DNA of 64,000 nt, from positions 62,001-126,000 of the forward strand of contig NZ_CANLNS010000004.1 of assembly GCF_947492715.1 (NCBI RefSeq), written 5' to 3'. Origin of the DNA: an uncultured Psychroserpens sp. Its GTDB lineage: Bacteria; Bacteroidota; Bacteroidia; Flavobacteriales; Flavobacteriaceae. Of this stretch, positions 21,273-29,615 are shown piece after piece; positions within the stretch are counted from its first letter, which is position 1, and every line of letters starts with the position of its first letter. Position numbers and translations under genes: made by a program. The notes under the pieces are model-generated. The model did no database searches. It had not been told where the DNA came from and saw nothing but the letters and a program-made list of their open reading frames with translations.

Positions 21273-23663
21273 TCAATGATACATTAATACGCTATCTAAT
21301 TGCTTTTTAACCTCTTCCTGATTGAGCCTAAACTCTAAGGAACGTACAGCGGCTCTAGATAAATAACGTCCTAATGGAATAACAGGTTCTATAGTGCCAT
21401 CACTCTCCGATAAGGTTTGAATCATTCTAGTAATAGACGTGTTATCTACCGGAATCTCCACACGTTTTGATTGTATGGTAATGACATTTGTATAGGTTTT
21501 TTCACTTTGTTTTGGGTGCGCAAAGGTGGCGTTAGCAATCGTAGATAAAGGTGCTAACAACTGACTACTATACACAACTTTATCTGGTTGCTCGGAATAA
21601 TTAGAAAGGACTAAATTCTTAATGACATACTTCTTACTAAACGTACTGTCTATACGGCTTACAGAATCTAAAGCCCTAACCAATGCAACCCTAAGACGCT
21701 CTGCAACCTCTCCTCCTACATTATTGTAATAGCCTGCATCTCCAAACTGCCCAACATCAGTAATTCTCGCAGACGGACTTACATAAGGAAAACGCGCATT
21801 CATTGACATCGCAGTTGAACGTTTAATCATCCTATCCTGATTAGGATAGACCGCTAAAAGGTCTTTAAAAACGCCCATATTATGGGTGTCTGACGCTACT
21901 GAAACTGGGCTAATCACAACGCGTTCACCAGATTGCAATTCGGTGACATTGGTGATAATTAGCGGACGAATATATCTATGTTCTCCTACCTTTGGCATTA
22001 GATCTAGATAGGCCGCTCCAAGTGGATTACCATCACGCTCAAATGTCTCTTTAAACTGATCTTCCCACTGAAATTCCAATAACGCTCCTCGATCATAAAA
22101 CACACCAATATCTGTAATATTTTTAAACAAATCTCTTCCCATAACACTAGCCACAGAACTCGACAAATAATCTTGGTTATAAATCGTACTCGCACGATAT
22201 TCAAAACCAGAGTCATCATCATCACAATTATAACCTGGAGACCAACTAGAATATCTTAACGGTTTGGCACTAGAGTTTTCTAACAGCTCATAAGCCTGTG
22301 TGTAAAACATATTGTTTCCAACTCCTCCTCCAGAAGCTCCACTCATTCCAAATAGATGTTTTTCAAAATAATCTGGATTATTATCAAATAGATAGCTCTG
22401 CACTAAGAACGACCAAAGCCCGGCTCTAGAACCACCACCTTCAGCAGATACGATAATAATAGGAAACGGTTGCGTTGAATCTTGTGTCTTTATAAGTTCC
22501 ATTCGATCTTGAACCCATCTCGCACTATAAGCATTGAGACTAAGACGTTCAGATGGTTTATGCTTTATGACATCTGTTGACGAGGCTTCGTAATGATTAA
22601 AATTCTCTTTGTTGGCGTTATAAATCGCCAAACAAACAGCAATCAATAATACCAAACCAAGAACTGGTAATTCTAAACGACTTCCTATTATTTTAAGAAT
22701 GTTGAACGTAGCATAAATACCTATAACGCATATCATTATAATTGATATCGGCGTAAAGACTTTTAAGCCCATAGGGTTAAAGAATAAAATGAAATAGGAA
22801 ATTAATATAATACCTATAAATGCAATAATAAGTTTGCCTCCAATTTTTCGTTTTATATAGAGAATATAGCTGTTATAGGACAAACTTATTGTAAGAAATA
22901 AAACAGCGAGTAACACAAGAGCATAGAATAATCGATAAGAATCCCCTTTTGTTCCTCCTCTATTCAAAAACCCAAGAATAACAATGAGAATAAACGATAT
23001 AACAGTAATAACAATGGGACCATATTTGGCAACTTTAGGAACCCGCGAAATTAGAGATAGAACCCATTTTGAAATACTTTGATTGAGCATTAATAACATC
23101 AAAACAAGGACAACGATAAAACTCCAGTCGCCACCAATTACAATACTTTCGCCATTATAGACTTCGGAAAATGTATGATTAATGGCAAAAGCGGCGACTA
23201 GGATTAGAATGGAACCCAAAACTTTGGGAAACACGCGTCTTATATACTGTCCTCGACCTTCTTTAAATTCACTGGTTTGAGCGAGTTCATGGCCATTTCG
23301 TTGCGCATCAACAAATACTTCTTTAGCATCTTTTGGCAATTGTAAATATTTAGATCTTTTGTTTTGATACATAGGAAACGCACCCTTTTTAGTATATAAA
23401 ATATCGGGTGGTGAAAAATAATCTCCTGTAGCGCTTATAAAAAATGCAAATACTATTAATGATGTAAAGAACATTGGAACAGCCAACCAATGATTACAGG
23501 TTTGATTTAAAACCAAAATGAGATCATTTATTTGAGGAACATACCATAACATTATAAAAATCAACATTATAAAAATGATGGACATCATTCGGTTTTGCAT
23601 TTCCTTAATCAGAAATACAAACCACGAACTAATTTTTTCTGTAGGAGCTGAAATATATTTCAT
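21273..23663 (-). CDS. Patatin-like phospholipase domain protein with large N-terminal multi-TM region
   Basis: IIVSAEGGGSRAGLWSFLV (oxyanion G-rich), GMSGASGGGVGNNMF (GxSxG nucleophile), FGDAGYYNN (catalytic Asp region); about 8-10 hydrophobic segments in residues 1-360. Confidence 0.78.
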   Translation of the reverse strand: MKYISAPTEKISSWFVFLIKEMQNRMMSIIFIMLIFIMLWYVPQINDLILVLNQTCNHWLAVPMFFTSLIVFAFFISATGDYFSPPDILYTKKGAFPMYQNKRSKYLQLPKDAKEVFVDAQRNGHELAQTSEFKEGRGQYIRRVFPKVLGSILILVAAFAINHTFSEVYNGESIVIGGDWSFIVVLVLMLLMLNQSISKWVLSLISRVPKVAKYGPIVITVISFILIVILGFLNRGGTKGDSYRLFYALVLLAVLFLTISLSYNSYILYIKRKIGGKLIIAFIGIILISYFILFFNPMGLKVFTPISIIMICVIGIYATFNILKIIGSRLELPVLGLVLLIAVCLAIYNANKENFNHYEASSTDVIKHKPSERLSLNAYSARWVQDRMELIKTQDSTQPFPIIIVSAEGGGSRAGLWSFLVQSYLFDNNPDYFEKHLFGMSGASGGGVGNNMFYTQAYELLENSSAKPLRYSSWSPGYNCDDDDSGFEYRASTIYNQDYLSSSVASVMGRDLFKNITDIGVFYDRGALLEFQWEDQFKETFERDGNPLGAAYLDLMPKVGEHRYIRPLIITNVTELQSGERVVISPVSVASDTHNMGVFKDLLAVYPNQDRMIKRSTAMSMNARFPYVSPSARITDVGQFGDAGYYNNVGGEVAERLRVALVRALDSVSRIDSTFSKKYVIKNLVLSNYSEQPDKVVYSSQLLAPLSTIANATFAHPKQSEKTYTNVITIQSKRVEIPVDNTSITRMIQTLSESDGTIEPVIPLGRYLSRAAVRSLEFRLNQEEVKKQLDSVLMYH

Positions 23664-23678
23664 AGTACATTGATTTGG

Positions 23679-24140
23679 TTATTTATTTGAAATGACGAGT
23701 TTTTCATGTGCAATTTCGAGCGAATCAATTGCGACTTCATTCCCATCAGATTTTAAGTCGGTACTGGTAATCTTTGTAGGCCATGCATTATGAAGCGTCC
23801 ATTTCATTGTAACGCTCCCCTTTTCATCTAGTAATTTTATAGTGACTGTCCGACGCTTAATCGTATTCATAGCAATCTCTGCGTGCCAATCCCAAAACGT
23901 ACGATCATTTAGAACAACGCCACGTTTCATGGTGACATTGCCATATTTAACAATTCCTGGCATTTTTTCAGTCGAAAACAATTTACTATTACTTTTTCGA
24001 TATTCGATGATTTGATTTTCAACATCCATTCCAGAAACTTCCTGAAAGGCAACGCCTTTTAATTTTGTTCCTAAATCGACTTCAAACCTAAAATTTGGCA
24101 ATGGCCATAAATCACTTTCGGTACTCCTTTGTTGTGCCAT
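23679..24140 (-). CDS. Phage T4 gp19-like / extracellular contractile injection system tail-tube protein
   Basis: LPNFRFEVDLGTKLKGVAFQEVSGMDVENQIIEYRKSN...KMPGIVKYGNVTMKRGVVLNDRTFWDW...NAWPTKITSTDLKSDGNEVAIDSLEIAHEKL matches the gp19/TIGR02241 tube consensus. Confidence 0.87.
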   Translation of the reverse strand: MAQQRSTESDLWPLPNFRFEVDLGTKLKGVAFQEVSGMDVENQIIEYRKSNSKLFSTEKMPGIVKYGNVTMKRGVVLNDRTFWDWHAEIAMNTIKRRTVTIKLLDEKGSVTMKWTLHNAWPTKITSTDLKSDGNEVAIDSLEIAHEKLVISNK

Positions 24141-24178
24141 AATTCTATCTAAAATTTATTCATTTAAGTTACTAAACA

Positions 24179-25663
24179 CTATTTAGACCACCAAACCGCT
24201 TTAGGTTTAGGGTTAGCGTTAGACACTTCGTAGAAGGTTTCTTTAATATCGGAGCCATTTATATCGATAACTGCAAAGCCATTGAGTACGCGCTCTCTTT
24301 GTGATAATGTAGGATGGCTAGCGTCTAAAGGTGTGTGCGAATAATATTCTAACTCGTCTCTCATTATTTTCTGTCCTCCCTTTTTGGTATAAAACCCTGA
24401 ACCGTTGCCAAATGGAATTGACGCATGGCCACAGCATCGGAATTGAGGTGTTTTTCCTGTAGTTGACTTTGGTATTTTAGTATTTGGAAAACTTAATTTA
24501 TCTGTGTTATAAACAATGCCATTATGAACATGTCCCCAATACCACATGTCTGGCATATTTCCATCTAAACACTCTTTAACCTGGTCCCATAACTTGGTAT
24601 TTACAGTGAAGTTATGATCCTTAATACCAATACCATTATGATGCGTCATTAAGAAAATTGGTTTTCCTTGCTTTGAGAGATCGTTTAAAAATTTATACTG
24701 ATAGCTCGTCTTTTTATCTTTGTATAGAGAGCCTTCCATATACAAGGCACTATCATCAAAATAGGCAGAATCCAACCCAACAAGAATCCAATCACCAATA
24801 TCTATTGAAAAAAAAGTGCGCCCAAGTTGCTCTGAAAAGAGCTGACTTTCTAAAGCCACATCGTACAATCCATTGGCTCCGTCATACATCTCATGATTGC
24901 TATTCATGGTATACAACTTCCCAAGTGATTTCCCTTTGAGAAGACCTAAAAGATTATTGCGTTCTTCATTTGAAGTTCCTGCATAGTAAACGTCTCCTAA
25001 ATGAATAACATAATCTGGCTTCAAAGCCTCAACGCCCTCTATAACCAATTGAGCAGGTGCTTTAGGTAAATCTCCATCTTTCCAAGCCCCTGTTCCCCAA
25101 TCTCCAATAATGGCTATTTTAGCATTTAAAGGAGGTAAGACCGGAGTTTTATTATTCTTAATCTGAGGGTTAGGTTTTACAACAAATGAATGTACGCCAT
25201 ATGGATCGATGTATTTATAAAACGCATAATACAATAACACCACCGTCCACATGACATCTAATTGGCAATATTTTGACATAAAATAGAGTGTACCGTCTTC
25301 AGCAACTAAAAAGTCTAAGATAGAATTAAAAATGGACTCTAGAGAGGTCTTGTCATCTGTTAACGGCAAGTTTATTTTACTCTGCGGTAAACCTAATGCC
25401 CTAATGTTAGACGTTAAATACCCTTCATCAATTAGGAAGTTAATAATAAACAAAGACAGCATATTCTCCATGTCATGGATATAGCCTTCAGTTTTATAGG
25501 TTTCATTTAAATGATAACTTTCGCATTTCTGTAAATACGACCAAAAGTCTTTTAAACTTTTATCTAAAGCTGAATTTACATTGGTTGATTTTGTAGAATT
25601 GAACAAAGCGTTAACTTCTTCTAACTTTTCAAGGTCCTCTTTGGAGAAGGTGAACAGACTCAT
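24179..25663 (-). CDS. Calcineurin-like metallophosphoesterase with an uncharacterised helical N-terminal domain
   Basis: IIGDWGTGAW, VIHLGDVYYAGT, NSNHEMYDG, MTHHNG, WGHVHNG metal-ligand motifs; no signal peptide. Confidence 0.85.
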   Translation of the reverse strand: MSLFTFSKEDLEKLEEVNALFNSTKSTNVNSALDKSLKDFWSYLQKCESYHLNETYKTEGYIHDMENMLSLFIINFLIDEGYLTSNIRALGLPQSKINLPLTDDKTSLESIFNSILDFLVAEDGTLYFMSKYCQLDVMWTVVLLYYAFYKYIDPYGVHSFVVKPNPQIKNNKTPVLPPLNAKIAIIGDWGTGAWKDGDLPKAPAQLVIEGVEALKPDYVIHLGDVYYAGTSNEERNNLLGLLKGKSLGKLYTMNSNHEMYDGANGLYDVALESQLFSEQLGRTFFSIDIGDWILVGLDSAYFDDSALYMEGSLYKDKKTSYQYKFLNDLSKQGKPIFLMTHHNGIGIKDHNFTVNTKLWDQVKECLDGNMPDMWYWGHVHNGIVYNTDKLSFPNTKIPKSTTGKTPQFRCCGHASIPFGNGSGFYTKKGGQKIMRDELEYYSHTPLDASHPTLSQRERVLNGFAVIDINGSDIKETFYEVSNANPKPKAVWWSK

Positions 25664-25742
25664 AACTTATTGATTTTTAGACTATCAAGGTCTAAATAAA
25701 ATCAACACAAAACAATAGGTATATTTACGTGTTTTGTAATTA

Positions 25743-27446
25743 TTAATTGTCTTCAAAGAACTCTTGTCTCGAAAAACGCGAATCATTTATAATAGATTTA
25801 TAAAGCGCATTTGTCTCGTCATTAGTGTCTCTAAGCAATGATAACATTAGACTCCATTCTCTAGGAACTGTTAAGAATTCTTTTTCCTGAATTTTCCAGT
25901 ACCAATTATAAAGAAAGACCTTATCCTGAACAAAATTGTATTTTATTAAGGCTTCAATAATGGCATTTCTTGTAAAAGAGCCATGATCTGGTATCTTTTC
26001 AAATTCTGGTGAAAACACAGTTTTTGCCCTATCTAAGTCGATTTGCACCAAAAGTTCAGCTATATAATATTGCATTGCCCATGAGATAAAACGATTATCC
26101 CAATAGTACTTGACTATATTGAAAATTTCATCGCTATTGGGATGTGCCAAGATCCTCTCCTTTTGGGTAGCTAGTAGAAAGCTTACAACGTATTTATAAT
26201 CCAATAAATCTTCGGTTTTCAAAGTGGTTTCATACTTAATAATTGTTGAAGGACTTAACATATCATATAAATCGGCAGCAGGTATATGATCTGCGATATC
26301 AGAAAGCATATGAAGCGCTCTCATCACATTTTTATTGTATTCTGAATCTAACGAATTATAGGCTCTTTTTTTGATGGATTCATCATAAGGTTCCTTATCA
26401 AAGTCTTTATTATTGAACGCTGTAAAAGCCATTAAACTATCAACAATGCCGTCATAAGAATTGTAACGATAAGCTAAGCCGCTATTATGCTCATCAATGT
26501 CATAATACTGATTTGTGAGAATAAGAATTTCTAAAAATTTTCGAGGCATTTTTAATAAACGCTCAAAATCATCGGTATTCATTTCGCTGGCATATTTCCA
26601 ACGTATAAGGTAATTGCTATCTCGAAGTTGCATCCATTGGTTATAATCGTCAAGAGATAAAAATTCTCGTTGATATAACATCCCATAGCAATTTAAAGCC
26701 AATTCTTGAGATGTTAATGATCTCAATTTAGATACTGTTCTTTTTTCTTCTGAATTAACAACAAATTCAGGTAAGTGTATATCATCATACTCCAAATGTG
26801 TTAGTTTTTGTTGCAATTTGTCATCAACAATATCGAGGTTTTCTTTGGTTTGAGATAAAAATAGTAAAGCCAAACTATTCAATTCGTTTTCCCCTTTTAT
26901 GATTTTCTTGGCTTCATTATTTAGATTAAACCATCGCTCTTCATTATCCCAATATTCCCATTGTTTATAAACCCATGATGGCAAACTCAACATCAATCTA
27001 TTATCATTGTTTTTCTTAGCCAATTGTATCGTTTCAAGTATTCTTATGAAATAAACGTTTGTATCTAATTTTGAAAAATCAATGCTATCAATATCGGCGT
27101 TAAGTTTTTTCCAAACCCCTTCAATAATAAATTGAGATGCACTTTCTGGATGAATAGAATCTGAACCAAGGTTTTCGGCACATGATTTTAGTAGTTCTCT
27201 GTTACCTCCCCAAAGATTAAGACTAGCTCTAATTTTTGCCCCCCAATGTCTATGGAACATTATTAAGTCGTTAAATGGAACATTTTTAACATATACCCTA
27301 TTGTCTTCATCCATTAAATTATAGATGTAAGTAACAGCTTCCAAATAAGTTTCTGGTTGTTGAGTAGGGACATTTGATGGTAATGCCGAACATGAATAAT
27401 TAAAAACAAAAGAAATATGAAGAAATAGAACACATTTGAATTTCAT
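25743..27446 (-). CDS. Hypothetical exported (probable lipo-) protein
   Basis: 567 aa; N-terminal hydrophobic segment ending in NYSC; no recognised domain. Confidence 0.6.
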   Translation of the reverse strand: MKFKCVLFLHISFVFNYSCSALPSNVPTQQPETYLEAVTYIYNLMDEDNRVYVKNVPFNDLIMFHRHWGAKIRASLNLWGGNRELLKSCAENLGSDSIHPESASQFIIEGVWKKLNADIDSIDFSKLDTNVYFIRILETIQLAKKNNDNRLMLSLPSWVYKQWEYWDNEERWFNLNNEAKKIIKGENELNSLALLFLSQTKENLDIVDDKLQQKLTHLEYDDIHLPEFVVNSEEKRTVSKLRSLTSQELALNCYGMLYQREFLSLDDYNQWMQLRDSNYLIRWKYASEMNTDDFERLLKMPRKFLEILILTNQYYDIDEHNSGLAYRYNSYDGIVDSLMAFTAFNNKDFDKEPYDESIKKRAYNSLDSEYNKNVMRALHMLSDIADHIPAADLYDMLSPSTIIKYETTLKTEDLLDYKYVVSFLLATQKERILAHPNSDEIFNIVKYYWDNRFISWAMQYYIAELLVQIDLDRAKTVFSPEFEKIPDHGSFTRNAIIEALIKYNFVQDKVFLYNWYWKIQEKEFLTVPREWSLMLSLLRDTNDETNALYKSIINDSRFSRQEFFEDN

Positions 27447-27502
27447 AGTATGGCTAGCTTCTTTAAGCTAAACGATAAAAACATTGCTTTCTTATTGAAT
27501 TC

Positions 27503-27655
27503 TTATTTCTTTTCTTCTTTAGATTTTATAATAATAGACTTTAAGCGTGTTTTTCGAAGTTCTTTTTCGGCCTTAATTCTATTCTTTTTTTGAGCAATCA
27601 GTTTTGAATGCTTTGCTTTATTTTTCCCGTTCTTTTGTCCTTTAGGTTTAGGCAT
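27503..27655 (-). CDS. Very basic 50-aa small protein
   Basis: Below the ORF track cutoff; manual translation MPKPKGQKNGKNKAKHSKLIAQKKNRIKAEKELRKTRLKSIIIKSKEEKK*. Confidence 0.5.
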   Translation of the reverse strand: MPKPKGQKNGKNKAKHSKLIAQKKNRIKAEKELRKTRLKSIIIKSKEEKK

Positions 27656-27702
27656 AATACCAAATTGAATGTGTGCTTAGGTGTTATTTAAATCTTATTA
27701 TC

Positions 27703-29610
27703 TTACAGTGCATTATCCATAATACTTTGAACAACTTCCGGATTTAATAATGTGCTAATATCTCCTAAATTATCGGTGTCTTTATGTGCTATTTTTCGAA
27801 GAATTCGACGCATAATTTTCCCACTTCTTGTTTTTGGTAGCCCATTAGTAAACTGTATTTTATCTAACTTAGCAATTGGACCAATTTGTTCGGTAATAAT
27901 TTGATTTATCTCATTTCGAACATTATCGTGTTTTCTTCCTTCTCCAATATCCTTTAGAGTGACATAACCATACAAGGCATTCCCTTTTATATCGTGAGGA
28001 AATCCTACAATTGCACTTTCAGCCACCGCAGGATGCTCATTAATCGCATCTTCAATAGGAGCTGTTCCTAGATTATGACCAGAGACAATAATAACATCAT
28101 CTACGCGTCCAGTAATTCTATAATAGCCTACTTCATCACGCAAGGCACCATCTCCCGTAAAATACATTTGATTAAACGCTGTAAAATACGTGTCTTTATA
28201 GCGCTGATGATTTCCCCAAATAGTACGAGCCATACTAGGCCAAGGGTATTTTATACACAAACGACCATCAACTTGATTACCTTGAATTTCCTCGCCATTT
28301 TCATCCATTAATGCTGGTTGAATACCAGGGAATGGCAATGTTGCATAGGTTGGTTTTGTTGGTGTCGAAAAGGGAATCGGAGTTATCATAATGCCGCCCG
28401 TTTCGGTTTGCCACCAAGTATCTACAATAGGAGCTTTCTTTTTACCAACATTATCATCGTACCAATGCCATGCCTCTTCGTTAATAGGTTCTCCAACCGT
28501 ACCTAAAACTTTTAACGATGATAGATCATATTTTTCTAAATGTTCAACTCCTTCTTTAGCTAAAGCTCTAATGGCAGTGGGCGCTGTATAAAACTGAGTA
28601 ATTTTATGTTTCTCTACAATTTCCCAAAACCTCCCAAAATCGGGATAACTTGGTACGCCCTCAAACATTACAGTCGTAGCCCCATTTGCTAATGGGCCAT
28701 AAACGATATAACTATGTCCAGTTATCCATCCTATATCAGCAGTACACCAGTACACATCATTTTCTTTATATTGAAATACATTTTTAAACGTATAAGCACT
28801 ATAAATCATATAACCTGCTGTAGAATGTACCATACCTTTAGGTTGCCCTGTTGATCCTGAAGTATATAAAATAAATAATGGATCTTCAGCATTCATTACT
28901 TCTGGTGAAAAATCGACATAAGCCTCATCTAATAGTGGTTGTAGCCACAGATCTCTACCTTCTTTCATCGTAACATCAGAATCAATACGCTTAACAACTA
29001 AAACGGTATCAACTGATTCGCAATTTTCTAAGGCATCATCGACAATTCCTTTGAGGTCTATGGTCTTAGCTCCTCTATAAGACCCATCACTCGTAATAAC
29101 CATTTTGCAATCTGCATCATTGATTCTTGTTGCCAAAGCGTGGGCAGAAAAGCCTGCAAAAACGACCGAATGAATTGCACCTATACGAGCACAAGCTAAT
29201 ACAGAAACTGCCAATTCAGGAATCATTGGTAAATATATACATACGCGATCTCCTTTATTAATACCATGCTCTTTAAGAACATTTGCAAATCGGCACACAC
29301 GTTCATGCAATTGCTTATATGTAATATGTAGTGCTTCTTCGTCAGGATTGTTAGGTTCGAAGAGAATCGCCGTTTTATCTCCACGAGTATATAAGTGTCT
29401 ATCAATGCAATTTTCGGTAATATTCAATTGACCGCCTTCAAACCATTTCACCTCAGGTTTAGAGAAATCCCAGCTTAAAACCCTATTCCATTTTTTACGC
29501 CACATGAAATGTTCTTCAGCAATTTCTTCCCAAAACACTTCAGGATTTCTAACAGATTTACGATAGACTTGAAAATATTCTTCTAAATTTTTAATATGGT
29601 AATTACTCAT
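27703..29610 (-). CDS. acs: Acetyl-CoA synthetase (acetate-CoA ligase)
   Basis: ILYTSGSTGQPKGMVHSTAGYM, VDTWWQTETGGIMITP, GRVDDVIIVSGHNLGTAPIE, LPKTRSGKIMRRILR. Confidence 0.95.
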   Translation of the reverse strand: MSNYHIKNLEEYFQVYRKSVRNPEVFWEEIAEEHFMWRKKWNRVLSWDFSKPEVKWFEGGQLNITENCIDRHLYTRGDKTAILFEPNNPDEEALHITYKQLHERVCRFANVLKEHGINKGDRVCIYLPMIPELAVSVLACARIGAIHSVVFAGFSAHALATRINDADCKMVITSDGSYRGAKTIDLKGIVDDALENCESVDTVLVVKRIDSDVTMKEGRDLWLQPLLDEAYVDFSPEVMNAEDPLFILYTSGSTGQPKGMVHSTAGYMIYSAYTFKNVFQYKENDVYWCTADIGWITGHSYIVYGPLANGATTVMFEGVPSYPDFGRFWEIVEKHKITQFYTAPTAIRALAKEGVEHLEKYDLSSLKVLGTVGEPINEEAWHWYDDNVGKKKAPIVDTWWQTETGGIMITPIPFSTPTKPTYATLPFPGIQPALMDENGEEIQGNQVDGRLCIKYPWPSMARTIWGNHQRYKDTYFTAFNQMYFTGDGALRDEVGYYRITGRVDDVIIVSGHNLGTAPIEDAINEHPAVAESAIVGFPHDIKGNALYGYVTLKDIGEGRKHDNVRNEINQIITEQIGPIAKLDKIQFTNGLPKTRSGKIMRRILRKIAHKDTDNLGDISTLLNPEVVQSIMDNAL

Positions 29611-29615
29611 ATATT

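Noticed and set aside
23679-24140. Possible prophage or complete eCIS
   Set aside because: Only the tube gene is present; no capsid, terminase, integrase, sheath, baseplate or ATPase genes in the window.
23679-24140. T6SS Hcp assignment
   Set aside because: Motifs fit the gp19/eCIS tube consensus better than Hcp/TssD; no Tss genes nearby.
28075-28591. Plus-strand ORFs antisense to acs
   Set aside because: Shadow ORFs in a strongly conserved gene.
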